This document shows, one piece after another, positions 27,710 through 37,493 of a stretch of DNA of 64,000 nucleotides (within the stretch, counting starts at the first letter, position 1; each line of letters starts with the position of its first letter). The notes beneath the pieces are model-generated. The model was not told the DNA's origin, made no database searches, and saw only the letters and a program-made list of their open reading frames with translations. Where the stretch lies: contig VGZA01000015.1 of NCBI GenBank assembly GCA_016872775.1, positions 1 to 64,000 on the forward strand, written 5' to 3'. The position numbers and the translations under genes are program-made. The stretch is from Planctomycetota bacterium (GTDB lineage Bacteria > Planctomycetota > Planctomycetia > Pirellulales > Pirellulaceae).

Positions 27710-28713
27710 CGAACGAGTCGGCCATGCCGGTCGATCCTCGCAAGCTGGAACTGGTACGCGAACTGGGCCACGACCGTCCGCTCACGGCCTGCCACTGGGA
27801 GCCGGGGTCGCGTTTTCTGTACTGCGGCGCCGAGGACAATCTGGTCCATCGCTGGGAGCTCGCAAGTGGTACGCGTACGGCGATGGCGGCGCACGACAGT
27901 TGGGTGCGAGCGTTTGCCTCGTCTCCCAACGGCGAATTCCTGTACACGGGCGGTTACGATGGTCGGTTGATCACCTGGTCCGCCGCCGCGGAGAATCCGG
28001 TGCCGCTGCGCGCGATCGAAGCGCACGATGGCTGGATCCGGGCACTGGCGATCAGCGGTGACGGCCGGTACCTGGCGAGTTGCGGCAACGACCGCCAGAT
28101 CAATATCTGGGACGCGGCCAGCGGCGCGAGGCTTCAGTCGCTGCGCGGTCATACGACGCACGTGTACCAATTGATTTACGCGAAGGATGCGCGGCGGATT
28201 TTTTCCTGCGATTTGCGCGGCGTTGTTTTCGAGTGGACGGTTGAATCGGGGGTCGGGCGTGAACTGGTTACGGTGAAGGCGTTGCACGAGTACGATACGA
28301 CGTTCCGCGCCGATATTGGCGGCGCGCGGTGTGTCGCGGCGCGCAGCGACGGCGAGCAGATCGCGCTGGGCGGTATCAGCAACGTGTCGAATGCCTTTGC
28401 CGGCATCGGTGAGATCGTCGTAGCGCTGTTGAATTCCCAATCGGGAAAAATCGACCAGGTACTGCAGGCCAAGGACAAGACGCAGGGAACGACCTGGGGC
28501 GTGGCGCATCATCCCGACGGTTTTTGGATCGGAGTCTCGGGCGGCGCGGGGAGAGGCTGGCTGTATTTTTGGAAAGGCGACGAATCCCACGAGTTCCATC
28601 GTGTCGAGCTGAAGCACGATGGCCGCGGCATGAGTCTTTCTCCCGATCGACGGCAACTGGCGGTTGCCCACGCCGACATGCAGCTGCGAATCTACGCGAT
28701 CGGCGGCCCGTGA
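27706..28713 (+). CDS. WD40-repeat protein coupled to the DUF1501 gene
   Basis: 335 residues from ATG 27706. The start overlaps the DUF1501 stop (ATGA), so translation is probably coupled. WD repeats are visible: CHWEPGSRFLYCGAEDNLVH, DSWVRAFASSPNGEFLYTGG, DGWIRALAISGDGRYLASCG and NDRQINIWDAASG, then weaker blades to the C-terminus. There is no signal peptide, so the propeller stays in the cytoplasm while its partner is exported, which makes a scaffold or maturation role conceivable. No enzymatic motif is seen. Confidence 0.9.
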   Translation: MTNESAMPVDPRKLELVRELGHDRPLTACHWEPGSRFLYCGAEDNLVHRWELASGTRTAMAAHDSWVRAFASSPNGEFLYTGGYDGRLITWSAAAENPVPLRAIEAHDGWIRALAISGDGRYLASCGNDRQINIWDAASGARLQSLRGHTTHVYQLIYAKDARRIFSCDLRGVVFEWTVESGVGRELVTVKALHEYDTTFRADIGGARCVAARSDGEQIALGGISNVSNAFAGIGEIVVALLNSQSGKIDQVLQAKDKTQGTTWGVAHHPDGFWIGVSGGAGRGWLYFWKGDESHEFHRVELKHDGRGMSLSPDRRQLAVAHADMQLRIYAIGGP

Positions 28714-28753
28714 AAAGGGAGGCGGAGAACGCAGCAGCGCGGGGGGGAACGCG

Positions 28754-30997
28754 TCAGGCGTTGGCGCGGCGGCCTCGTTCGCGCAGCTGGGCGATTTTCT
28801 GTTCCAGCGCTTGGCGGGGACAGCAGCCGTTGTTGTGGGCCTCGAGCATCGAAAGCATGATCGACGGGTAGGTGTCGAAGATCGACAGTCCGCCGCATTC
28901 GGCGGCCCAGAAGCGAGCCAATTCCCGTGACGGCGGCCCTTTTTCCGGGTCGTAAGCTTCGGGAACCACCGATACCAGCGCCAGTCGGCCGGCGATGGCT
29001 CCGGCGGCCGTTCGAGAAGCGGGATCGATGAGTTCGCCGACGTTCCCCGGCAGGATCGATTTTCCCGGTGTCATCTTGATCGGCGGCTGCTGGCCGCGCA
29101 ACACGCGGCGATGGCCGGGTACCTTGACGCGATCCCGTCCACGCCCCTTTTTCAGACGCCGGGAATCATCCTGGTAGGCCTTGTGGCTCATCAGCGCGTG
29201 CCCGTTAATCCAGGCGAAACCATCTTCGGGAAGCTCCTGGCCATGGTCCAACGCGACGAAAGGCGTGGCACTCAAGTTCCCGTTCGCGAACTGCTGCAGC
29301 GTGACCAGCATGCGATCCTTGGGACTTTGCCGGCCCCGTCCGTGCGCCAACCGGCCAATCAGATGGTAGAGCACATCCGGAGAAACCCGTGTCGCGACGA
29401 TCAGGTGCCGCAGGCTGAGCAGGTCGAGCGATTCTTTGACGACCGAAGCCGACGACACCAGTACATGGGGGCCATCGCCCGAAGTATCGAACCAGATCTG
29501 CAGCGCCTCCCGATCCTCCTCGTCGCCGTGAAATGGCCGAACGGCGGCGGAAGGGTGCAGTTTTTCATAAGCCTGCCGCAGCCGTTCGACATACAGGTCG
29601 ACGAGCCGCGCGTGGACGACGACCAGCGTGTTCACGTGGAACGGTTGGGGCAGTCCCAGCGCCTTGAAGCTATCGAGCGGCTGGGCGTAGAAGTGCATCA
29701 GTTGGCGCAGTGCTTCCTCGGTTTCGGCCGGGTAGTGCAGATCTTCGGCGGAGGGGAACAACCGCACGCCCAGATCGGGGAGGATTCCGCGCCGGATCGA
29801 CTCCGGGAAACTATGCGCCGGCGATCGGCGGTCCCACGACTTACCGTACCATTGCGACCCGGCGGCAAAGACCAGCGGTGAGTGTTCGGCGCCGGCCGCT
29901 ACGACCGGCTCCTGGAAGGCGATCGGTTGCCTTCGCTGGGCCTCGTCGCAGAGCACGACGCGAATATGCCGGTGCAATTCCTGTTGAAAGCGACCGATCT
30001 GTTGAGCGCTGGTGAAAACCGACGCGGGTTCCAGCACGACGCGTGCGTCGGCGCGGGAACAATTGGCGACGCCGATACCGTCGCGCGTGAACAACGGGTA
30101 GTCGTGCGGGATTGCGAACGCCGCGTCGCCCGTATGCGAAACCAGCCGCTGCGCTTCCTCCGGGATCGGAGGAAAGGTGAGTATTTCCACGGATCCGAAC
30201 GGGCCGCGCACCAAGGTTGCCATCGAAGCGAGTACCTGCAGGACGTTTTCCAGCATCGGAGCCTCCGATGCATCGATCGTCGCTTTGCATGACTGCAGGT
30301 GGCAGGACACCAGTTCGCGTGCCTGTTCGAGGGTGGCGGGCCGTTGTGCGAACAGGCGTTGGAACGCGGCTTTGGGAAAATACTTCTTCATGAACGGGCC
30401 GTCGATGCGACAGAGCGCCTGGCGCCGACGTTGGATGTCGCGTTCGTTCGGAAGGTAGGGCGGCGCCCGCAGTATGCGGCGGCGTCCCATGCCTTTGCCG
30501 CGAACCTTGTCCGACAGGTGATACGGCTTCGCCGTGCAGTAGGCGATCTTGCCGGCCATTCGTCCCCGCATCTGCAGGCGGATGCACGCCTGCATCACCA
30601 CGCCAAGCGTGAGCGTCTTGCCTGTCCCCGGCGCGCCCTGGATGAAGAACGATTTTGGCGATTTCTGGCCGTCGGTGATCGAGGCCGCCAGCCAGATCAG
30701 ATGGGCAAACTGGTGATCGCGCAGCGTTTTCTCGTTGACGCGACGCTTGCCAAGTTGCAAATCCTGCAAAACGGTCCAAAGCTCCACGGCAAGCTGCCGG
30801 TGAAACTCGGGAGCGTTCGCAAACCGCAGATTGACGAATTCCCGAGCCGATTCGGGCGGATAGATGCTGTCCGGATTCTCGCCCGGCGGAAACACCTTGG
30901 TCATGACGGGTATCAGCTTGTGATACAGCGAGGCAAAGGCGGGAGCCGGCTCACGGCTGCTGCCCGATCCGTTCATGATGGTGATCGCAGGCCGCAC
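28754..30997 (-). CDS. SF2 helicase-like ATPase, divergent family
   Basis: 747 residues from GTG 30997, supported by AAGGAAG (31006-31012 on the plus-strand numbering) 8 bases upstream; ATG 30973 is the alternative. ATPase motifs: a Q-motif-like LRDHQFAHLIWLA (~92-104), Walker A GAPGTGKT (121-128), motif II DEAQ (351-354), FAAGSQW near motif III (~377-383), motif V-like VSSASVVKESLDLLSLRH (~514-531) and motif VI-like LIGRLAHGRGR (~546-556). About 220 residues separate motifs I and II, a large insertion. I cannot assign it to a known helicase clan. It is divergent from the multi-HTH gene, with 168 bases between starts, so a shared function is plausible. Confidence 0.75.
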   Translation of the reverse strand: MRPAITIMNGSGSSREPAPAFASLYHKLIPVMTKVFPPGENPDSIYPPESAREFVNLRFANAPEFHRQLAVELWTVLQDLQLGKRRVNEKTLRDHQFAHLIWLAASITDGQKSPKSFFIQGAPGTGKTLTLGVVMQACIRLQMRGRMAGKIAYCTAKPYHLSDKVRGKGMGRRRILRAPPYLPNERDIQRRRQALCRIDGPFMKKYFPKAAFQRLFAQRPATLEQARELVSCHLQSCKATIDASEAPMLENVLQVLASMATLVRGPFGSVEILTFPPIPEEAQRLVSHTGDAAFAIPHDYPLFTRDGIGVANCSRADARVVLEPASVFTSAQQIGRFQQELHRHIRVVLCDEAQRRQPIAFQEPVVAAGAEHSPLVFAAGSQWYGKSWDRRSPAHSFPESIRRGILPDLGVRLFPSAEDLHYPAETEEALRQLMHFYAQPLDSFKALGLPQPFHVNTLVVVHARLVDLYVERLRQAYEKLHPSAAVRPFHGDEEDREALQIWFDTSGDGPHVLVSSASVVKESLDLLSLRHLIVATRVSPDVLYHLIGRLAHGRGRQSPKDRMLVTLQQFANGNLSATPFVALDHGQELPEDGFAWINGHALMSHKAYQDDSRRLKKGRGRDRVKVPGHRRVLRGQQPPIKMTPGKSILPGNVGELIDPASRTAAGAIAGRLALVSVVPEAYDPEKGPPSRELARFWAAECGGLSIFDTYPSIMLSMLEAHNNGCCPRQALEQKIAQLRERGRRANA

Positions 30998-31165
30998 GGT
31001 CGGGGCTTCCTTCGGCTGAAGTCGACGTTCGGTGGGATACTTTCAAGGCGGGGCTCGACGAAAAACGTCGCTGAATGGACCGCTGTCGTCGGTTCGATTA
31101 TCATACTATCCCGCCCTAGCAGAATCCACCCCTGCCCCCCTTGCCCTCCCCAGGTAACTTCCGTG
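30998..31165. promoter_or_regulatory. Divergent promoter region between helicase-like and multi-HTH genes
   Basis: These 168 bases separate the two start codons and must hold both promoters. A sequence rich in alternating A/T (GATTATCATACTAT, about 31098-31111) is the only AT-rich patch and a candidate -10 zone for either direction. The neighbouring HTH protein is an obvious candidate autoregulator here; no clear palindrome is visible. Confidence 0.4.
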
Positions 31166-33328
31166 ATGTCTCCGGCTCGCATCGATACCGTCGAGTTGTC
31201 CACGCGCGGCGTTGCGGGGCATGCCTTACGCCGCGTCCAGAAGTTGAACAATACCTTGCGTGGCACCCGGCAACTGGTTGCTAAATCGGGAGAGCAACCG
31301 GCGCAGTCGATCGCACTGCTGCTGGCGCAGACGCGCGTGCTGGTGCTGAAGATGGGCAGGCGGGAATTCGGCAACGCCGCCGGCATGCACTTCCACGCCG
31401 TGAAGAACGTGGAGACGCCCGGTTCCCATCCGCAACATGAGTCGTTCTCGCGCGTTTATCGAACGTGGTCCCGAATCGCCAGGTCGGAAAAAGGACCGTT
31501 TCTGCCCGTGCGGGGACAGGTGGCGAAGGCCTGCGACAAACTGCTGGAGTTGCTCGTCCCGGAAAAGGACGAGCACGGCAGATCGCTGCGCGCCACAATC
31601 GACGGACTGTACCGCAAATGGATGTATCAGTCCGGGCAAGAGGCGTTTGAAGCGGCGTCGAAGCTCGCGAATCCTCTCCACGTTCCCTTGACCTACGGCG
31701 CGCTCTGGCAGAGGCGCGAAGTCGGCATGGTGCCGGACTTTGACGAGGTACGTTCGATCGGCACTCGATTGCGACTTGATCTGGGCGAGGCGGCGGCGAT
31801 CTGGGAAGGGTGCAAAACCCGCCAGCTCCTGGAACGCGGACTGCCGCCTCCCTTGGTCCGGTTGATCGTCGCCATGCAACTGCAATGTCCCGGCCTGCGC
31901 ATGACCGCCGCCTCGGTCCGGGAGCACCTGCGCGTCAGCGAAAAGACGGCCCAAGCGATCAACAACGGTCAGCTGGTGAAATTCAAGGATATTCGCAACG
32001 CGGTGCAATCGATACTCGACACCCGGAGTGCGGCGGCACTGGAGAAGGACTGGCAGGCGGCCTGGGAGCGCAACCGTTCTCAGGAGGACTTTGGAACGGC
32101 GTTACCACGTATCTGTGCGGAGAATGGCTGGAGCAATCACACGCTGGCGGTATTGCTGCGCATTCGACCGCCCGAGGAGCGCGGAATTGCGAGTTCGGCG
32201 CGAGGAAAGGCACGGCTACGCGCCGAGTCGTATCGTCCTTCGGCGGAGATCCGCAGGATGTACCAGGAAAAGTGCTTTTCCGGCCAGGCGCCCGCGAAAG
32301 CGGTGATCGACATGGTGGCACTGGAAGGGAAGCGGGAAGCGAGCGGCGAGAACCAGCGCGACTACCTGACGCGGCTGTTCCTGGAGGGTGTCGAGCGGCA
32401 ACTTTCCCGCAAAGGCACCGCCGCGCACGGTTCGCCGTTGCGCTGGCATCGTATCCTGTGCGGTGTCACGCCGGGACAACTGGCGAACCTGTCGGGGATC
32501 CCCAAGGATCATCTGCTGCTGGTCGAACGGGGCAATCGAAAAGTAAACGCCGCGGAAATAAAACGCTTGTTGAAATTGATCGAGTCGTTTCCGGCGGAAA
32601 AGGTGAAACAGGCTCGGGCCCGATTGACGGAATTGAATTCCCCGCCGGAAAATGCTCGACAAGCCGTGGAACGGTTGCGAGATCGTCACGGCGGTTATAA
32701 CCCGCTTTGCCGGTTGTTGAATGATGACCCCGAGCGGCAGGTGAGCTTCACTCCGGTACGACTGAAACGTATCGCGCGCGGGGCCGAAGTCCCCCCCTTG
32801 CCAATACTGGAACGGATGCTGACCCGCGGCGGCAGTCAGCTGGTTCCCGCGCTGATCGACGACTGGTATCAGAGAGTGCCGGATTACCTGCGGAACCATC
32901 CGAAACTCCGCTGGAAACACCCACTGGTGCGCGGCTTTGGCGTCGTCGTGTTCGAGAAATGGCTGAGCTTGCGGCATTTCTGGGAAGACCAGTTCCGCGA
33001 CGATTTCAGCTATTCGATTATCACTCGCAATTTTCAGCAACTGAATGGCAACGGCGCCGATTACCATTGGGCGACGGTCAGCCGGTACCTGAATGCGGCG
33101 GGGCTCGGCTCCACCGATCCCCGGCGAGCCTTCCTGCAGCAGTTGTTCGAGCGCCGCGACGAAATCACAACCGCCCTCCAGGCGAATCAGCGATCCAAAA
33201 TCGCCGGCGTCGTCGCGGAAGTTTTGCGGCAGTGGCGCAAGGGGGAGCGATCGGCGGGCCGCGATCCGCTGACGACCGAACGGATACTCGGGTTGACCGC
33301 GGAAGAACGCAACGGAGCCAGTAAATGA
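31166..33328 (+). CDS. Large protein with several degenerate XRE-type helix-turn-helix modules
   Basis: 720 residues from ATG 31166 (an adjacent in-frame GTG lies at 31163). I see at least four segments with the XRE/Cro pattern of a recognition helix followed by a turn and a last helix: ~57-95 (MGRREFGNAAGMHFHAVKNV), ~245-284 (ASVREHLRVSEKTAQAINNG), ~426-472 (GQLANLSGIPKDHLLLVERG) and ~515-553 (FTPVRLKRIARGAEVPPLPI). Weaker ones are at ~174-205 and ~615-660. The rest is helical and strongly basic. No enzyme motif, signal or membrane segment is present. Most XRE proteins have one such domain, so an array is unusual. It is divergent from the helicase-like gene. Function unknown; DNA binding is inferred. 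Confidence 0.72.
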   Translation: MSPARIDTVELSTRGVAGHALRRVQKLNNTLRGTRQLVAKSGEQPAQSIALLLAQTRVLVLKMGRREFGNAAGMHFHAVKNVETPGSHPQHESFSRVYRTWSRIARSEKGPFLPVRGQVAKACDKLLELLVPEKDEHGRSLRATIDGLYRKWMYQSGQEAFEAASKLANPLHVPLTYGALWQRREVGMVPDFDEVRSIGTRLRLDLGEAAAIWEGCKTRQLLERGLPPPLVRLIVAMQLQCPGLRMTAASVREHLRVSEKTAQAINNGQLVKFKDIRNAVQSILDTRSAAALEKDWQAAWERNRSQEDFGTALPRICAENGWSNHTLAVLLRIRPPEERGIASSARGKARLRAESYRPSAEIRRMYQEKCFSGQAPAKAVIDMVALEGKREASGENQRDYLTRLFLEGVERQLSRKGTAAHGSPLRWHRILCGVTPGQLANLSGIPKDHLLLVERGNRKVNAAEIKRLLKLIESFPAEKVKQARARLTELNSPPENARQAVERLRDRHGGYNPLCRLLNDDPERQVSFTPVRLKRIARGAEVPPLPILERMLTRGGSQLVPALIDDWYQRVPDYLRNHPKLRWKHPLVRGFGVVVFEKWLSLRHFWEDQFRDDFSYSIITRNFQQLNGNGADYHWATVSRYLNAAGLGSTDPRRAFLQQLFERRDEITTALQANQRSKIAGVVAEVLRQWRKGERSAGRDPLTTERILGLTAEERNGASK

Positions 33329-33418
33329 TGCGATCGCGGGGCGTCAAACTGGATATGGCGCCGTCGAGGCGCGGATCGGAATGTTTCCGGGAAAAAGGCG
33401 TTGAGCGAGGAGTGAACC

Positions 33419-34882
33419 ATGGCAGGAGTGTTATTGGAGAAGCCGGGGCGAGCGGCGTCGCGAATAAGAACGCAAGCGGGTGCACTGTTCTGTATCGCCG
33501 TCAGCCTGGTGCTGGCCTCCCCTGAGAGCCGCCATTTCGCGCCCGCCGCACAGGCGCGGGATTCCTCGCCGCCGCCCGCAAACTGGAAACATCACGCTCC
33601 GCGCGAAGAACTGCGACCCGCGTTCGAGTACGATCCGGCCGGTGGCTGGAACGACGCGCCACGCTGGGTGATTCGCACCGACGGCCGCGAAGGTCTGATC
33701 GGATGGTGGGAAACCGTCGTGCCCGTCGAAGGCGGTCAGGCATACGGGTTCGAAGTGCGTCGCAAGTGCCAGGGCGTTCCCGATCCTCGCCAATCGTGTT
33801 ATGCCCGAGTCTTCTGGCAGGATGAAAACGGCGGTTCGGTCCTGCGCGATCAACCGGTGTTTGCAAGCTACATGCCCGGCGCTGTGCCGCAGGCCTTGCC
33901 GGACTATCCGCCGGACCGCAGCAGCGATAGCGGTGAGCTCCGTCGCGACGACGGCCACTGGACGATTGTCGGTGATACATACATGGCGCCACGTGCCGCC
34001 CGCCGCGCGGTCGTGCAGCTCGTGTTTCGCTGGGCCGCCAATGCGTCGGTCGAATGGAGCGGGTTTCAATTCCGGCCGCTCCCGGAGAAACCACGTCGTC
34101 TGGTCCGGCTGGCCACCGTGCACAAAGTGCCCAGCGAAGGATCGACCAGTCTGGAGAAATGCCAGATTTTCGCGCCGCTGATCGCCCGGGCGGCGGAACA
34201 AAAAGCCGACCTGATCGTGTTGCCAGAGACGTTGACGGCGCTGCGCGGAACGTGGAACTACGAGGCCGCGGCGGAGCCGATTCCCGGACCGTCCACCGAC
34301 TACTTCGGGCAACTCGCGAACAAGCACGACCTCTATATCGTTGCGGGACTGGTCGAACGGGATCGACATCTGCTTTACAACGTGGCGGTCCTGATCGGCC
34401 CGGACGGCAAGGTGGTCGGCAAATATCGCAAAGTCTGTCTGCCGCGCGGCGAACACGACGCGGGAATTCAACCCGGCAAGGAATTTCCCGTATTCGAAAC
34501 GCGGTTTGGCAAGGTTGGCATGATGGTCTGTTACGACGGCTTTTTTCCCGAACCGGCTCGGGAATTAGCCAAGAATGGCGCCGAGGTGATCGCGTTTCCT
34601 GTCGCGGGTTGCAATCCGATGCTGGCGGCGTCCCGCGCCTGCGAAAACCACGTGTATATCGTCAGCAGCACGTACACGCCCGTCGAATCAAACTGGATGG
34701 TTTCGGCAATCTTCGGCCACGACGGGGTCCCCTTGTCGCAGGCGAAAGAATGGGGCTCGATCGCCGTCGCGGAAGTCGACTTGAACCAGCCGTTGCTCTG
34801 GCCCAGCATGGGCGATTTTCGCGGGGAAATGCATCGAGCCCGGCCCGGCCATGTGCCGGCCGCCGCCAGCGCCCCGCGCTGA
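33419..34882 (+). CDS. Exported nitrilase-superfamily amidohydrolase
   Basis: Carbon-nitrogen hydrolase of 487 residues. ATG 33419 follows GGAGTGAACC and opens a signal-like segment ([16 protein letters not shown], ~20-35). Residues ~65-220 form an extra beta-rich domain ([37 protein letters not shown]), which resembles a carbohydrate-binding sandwich. The nitrilase domain starts at ~226, and its triad is complete: E270 ([11 protein letters not shown]), K338 ([11 protein letters not shown]) and C371 (MMVCYDGFF). Members cleave amides, ureides or nitriles; the substrate is open. An exported nitrilase fused to such an N-terminal domain is typical of planctomycetes and Verrucomicrobia. The gene stands alone, 95 bases before the pseudouridine synthase. 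Confidence 0.9.
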   Translation: MAGVLLEKPGRAASRIRTQAGALFCIAVSLVLASPESRHFAPAAQARDSSPPPANWKHHAPREELRPAFEYDPAGGWNDAPRWVIRTDGREGLIGWWETVVPVEGGQAYGFEVRRKCQGVPDPRQSCYARVFWQDENGGSVLRDQPVFASYMPGAVPQALPDYPPDRSSDSGELRRDDGHWTIVGDTYMAPRAARRAVVQLVFRWAANASVEWSGFQFRPLPEKPRRLVRLATVHKVPSEGSTSLEKCQIFAPLIARAAEQKADLIVLPETLTALRGTWNYEAAAEPIPGPSTDYFGQLANKHDLYIVAGLVERDRHLLYNVAVLIGPDGKVVGKYRKVCLPRGEHDAGIQPGKEFPVFETRFGKVGMMVCYDGFFPEPARELAKNGAEVIAFPVAGCNPMLAASRACENHVYIVSSTYTPVESNWMVSAIFGHDGVPLSQAKEWGSIAVAEVDLNQPLLWPSMGDFRGEMHRARPGHVPAAASAPR

Positions 34883-34977
34883 TCGGATTCGACAGCGGCC
34901 CAAAGGTAACCGGCAGGTGATCGCCGGCCCGATTCCGGCACGCCAGCGATTGACGATTATCGAGGAACGCGGATCCT

Positions 34978-35907
34978 ATGCCACTGACGGAACGGCAATT
35001 CACAGTTCCGAAAGACTCGCCGTTTTGCGGCGGACGCATCGACCGACTCGTGCAGGAATTAGTCGGAGGCGGTCGCGCCCATATCGCGGGGCTGTTTGAA
35101 CAGTCATGCGTGGAGTTGAACGGCGAGCGCATTCTGGAGGACTGGATGCGAATCTACCCGGGCGACCGGGTGCGGGTCCGTTATGATCAGCATCGCAACT
35201 ATCAGCCGGCACGTCGCCCTCGATCGCACCGCGGATTCACGGTCATGTTCGAGGACCGCGACTGCCTCGTCGTCGATAAAGCGGCGGAGATTCTTACGGT
35301 GCCAACGCGGCGTGGCGAACCCAACACGCTGGTCGACCTTCTCGGCCAATACCTGAGGCGATCGCGCCTGGGACATCAGGCGTGGACGGTGCATCGGCTG
35401 GATCGGGATGTGTCGGGTTTGCTTGTCTTTGGCAAATCGGAGCCGTGCGCCGCCGCGTTGCGGGATCAGTTTGCGGCGCGTAAGCCCGAGCGTCGCTATG
35501 TGGCCATTGTCCGTGGTAAACTGCCGGCCGACCACGGCACATTTCGCAGCCATCTGGCGACCGACCGCGATCTGAACCGTTATTCGACCGACGATGAAGA
35601 GATCGGGCAGTTGGCGATTACGCATTATCGAGTTCTGCAGCGCGCTGCCGATACGACACTGGTGGAGGTCCGTTTGGAGACGGGCCGCCGCAATCAGATT
35701 CGGGTTCATTTCGCCGAGCATGGCTACCCCTTGCTGGGCGATCCGCGCTACGGCGGTCCCGCGCCCCGGCATCCACGATGGCCGTATCGTCGTGTGGCGT
35801 TACACGCCCGGACCTTGGGATTCCAGCACCCAACGACGGGCCAGCGGATGCTGTTTGAATCGCGATATCCGCCCGAAATGGTCCGATTCCTGATCCAGGT
35901 CGCTTGA
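34978..35907 (+). CDS. RluA-family RNA pseudouridine synthase
   Basis: Converts uridine to pseudouridine in rRNA or tRNA. The 309 residues contain an N-terminal S4-like RNA-binding part (RIDRLVQELVGG, VELNGERILEDWMRIYPGDR) and the catalytic domain with FEDRDCLVVDKAAEILTVPT, the signature HRLDRDVSGLLVFGK (catalytic D142) and the C-terminal GRRNQIRVHFAEHGYPLLGD. Which uridine is modified cannot be told from sequence, although members with an S4 domain most resemble RluC/RluD. The ATG at 34978 is the only good start. No operon partners. Confidence 0.93.
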   Translation: MPLTERQFTVPKDSPFCGGRIDRLVQELVGGGRAHIAGLFEQSCVELNGERILEDWMRIYPGDRVRVRYDQHRNYQPARRPRSHRGFTVMFEDRDCLVVDKAAEILTVPTRRGEPNTLVDLLGQYLRRSRLGHQAWTVHRLDRDVSGLLVFGKSEPCAAALRDQFAARKPERRYVAIVRGKLPADHGTFRSHLATDRDLNRYSTDDEEIGQLAITHYRVLQRAADTTLVEVRLETGRRNQIRVHFAEHGYPLLGDPRYGGPAPRHPRWPYRRVALHARTLGFQHPTTGQRMLFESRYPPEMVRFLIQVA

Positions 35908-36045
35908 AACCGATCGCGATCGCGAACAAGGCCGCGGCATTTGCGGTTGCTTTGCCGGTCTGCGGCGGGTAGAACGCAGGCTGCAACCGGCCGGAATTGA
36001 TCGGATCGAGGTGGCCGCTGCGCCGATTCATGGAGGCAACGGGGA

Positions 36046-36729
36046 ATGATGCAGGGCATGGCATGTTGGGGTCTGATCAGTGCCGCGCTCCTTGCCGGGG
36101 GGAATGAAGATCGGCCGGCGCGCGAGTTACGCGAATATGGTGTCTGGGTCGATCAAACCCTGTCCGGCAAGCTGGAGTTGGAAATCGACGAGCGTGGGGC
36201 GGACGCGGTCAGCGTGAGCTTCAAGACCGAAGTGAAACACACGTTCTACAAGATCTACAACTACAGCTATTCGTTGCACGGACGCGAGCAATGGGCGAAC
36301 GGAAGGCTGCTGTCGTTACGCTCCGAAGCCAATGACGACGGAAAGAAGTTCCGGGTGCAGGCCGATCTTCGCGGCGAGGAGAATTGGGTGATCGTGAACG
36401 ACAAAAAGCGTGCCTCGGCGGAAGTCACCTGGACAACCCTGTTTTGGAATTTGCCCGATCCCGAGGCGCTGTCGGGCGAAGTGCTGATTCTGGACGTGGA
36501 CACCGGTGCGCCGCTCAAGGCGCGGCTGTCCCCCGAAAAGATCGAATCGATCGAACTGAGCGGGAAGCCGCGAGACTGCTGGCATGTACGGGTCACCGAA
36601 CCCAAAGTCGTCGACCTCTGGTTCGACGGACGGAGACGGCTGGTGCGACAGGTATCAACCGAGGATGGGTTTGCGACGGAAATCCGCCTCAAGTCGATCC
36701 GTAACCTCGCCACGACGCGGGATCGCTGA
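36046..36729 (+). CDS. DUF6134-like exported protein
   Basis: 227 residues; ATG 36046 follows GGGGA. A short hydrophobic stretch (ACWGLISAALLAGG) may be a signal peptide. The remainder is beta-rich with the pattern of DUF6134 proteins: REYGVWVDQTLSGKLELEID, VKHTFYKIYNYSYSLHGREQ, WANGRLLSLRSEANDDGKKF, and the C-terminal DLWFDGRRRLVRQVSTEDG. The family is thought to be envelope-associated; no activity is known. The ankyrin gene follows after 22 bases with its own ribosome binding site. Confidence 0.78.
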   Translation: MMQGMACWGLISAALLAGGNEDRPARELREYGVWVDQTLSGKLELEIDERGADAVSVSFKTEVKHTFYKIYNYSYSLHGREQWANGRLLSLRSEANDDGKKFRVQADLRGEENWVIVNDKKRASAEVTWTTLFWNLPDPEALSGEVLILDVDTGAPLKARLSPEKIESIELSGKPRDCWHVRVTEPKVVDLWFDGRRRLVRQVSTEDGFATEIRLKSIRNLATTRDR

Positions 36730-36751
36730 AACTTGGATAGGAGAAGTGACG

Positions 36752-37402
36752 GTGCAGCACGACGAGTTTCGCGAAGCGATACAAAATGGAGATCTGGAAG
36801 CGGTGCGCGGCGCGCTGGCGGCCGATCCGGGACTCGCAAGTCGCACGATCGTCTGGGATCTGCAAAAGAAGAATGAGTCGGACCCATTGCATTTCGTCAG
36901 CGACTGCGTCGCGCACGGCTGGTTGACGAACGGTACGGAGGCGGCGATTGCGGAGTTGCTGATTGCGCATGGAGCGCCGATTAACGGCAGTCCAGGCCGG
37001 GAGGCTCCCTTGATCGGGGCGGTATCGCTGGGCGCGGAGCGTGTCGCCCGATTGCTGATCGAAGCGGGTGCCGACCTGGAGTCGCGATCGATCTTTGGAT
37101 CGCGCGCAATCCACTGGGCCGCCTGGGTCGGTTCGGCATCGATCGTGGAACGGTTGATCGTCCGTGGTGCGGAGATCGAACCCCGCTGCACCGAATTCGC
37201 GGCCACCCCGCTGTTCTGGGCCGTGCGTAGTTGGGGACCGGACGGTCCCCGCGAAAAAAAAGAGCAGGTTGCCGCCGCGCGCCTGCTGATCGACGCCGGC
37301 GCGTCGGTGCACTCAAAAAACAAACAAGGGGTCTCCGCGTTGGACCTTGCCCGATCGAACCCGCGACAAGAAATGTTCGAGCTGATGCGAAGCGTTGCCT
37401 AG
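36752..37402 (+). CDS. Ankyrin-repeat protein
   Basis: 216 residues from GTG 36752, placed by AGGAGA at 36739-36744, 7 bases upstream; an ATG is not available. Four to five ankyrin units are visible: DEFREAIQNGDLEAVRGALA, AAIAELLIAHGAPINGSPG, EAPLIGAVSLGAERVARLLI, EAGADLESRSIFGSRAIHWA, AAARLLIDAGASVHSKNKQG. Ankyrin repeats bind other proteins. There is no signal peptide, so it is cytoplasmic. It follows the DUF6134-like gene and may share its transcript. Confidence 0.88.
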   Translation: MQHDEFREAIQNGDLEAVRGALAADPGLASRTIVWDLQKKNESDPLHFVSDCVAHGWLTNGTEAAIAELLIAHGAPINGSPGREAPLIGAVSLGAERVARLLIEAGADLESRSIFGSRAIHWAAWVGSASIVERLIVRGAEIEPRCTEFAATPLFWAVRSWGPDGPREKKEQVAAARLLIDAGASVHSKNKQGVSALDLARSNPRQEMFELMRSVA

Positions 37403-37493
37403 TCTTGTAGGGTCGGTCGAGGTATTCCAAGCCCAAGCCGGCACCGGACTCCGGTTCACACTCAATTCCGATTTGGCACGATTCTGGTAGGCC

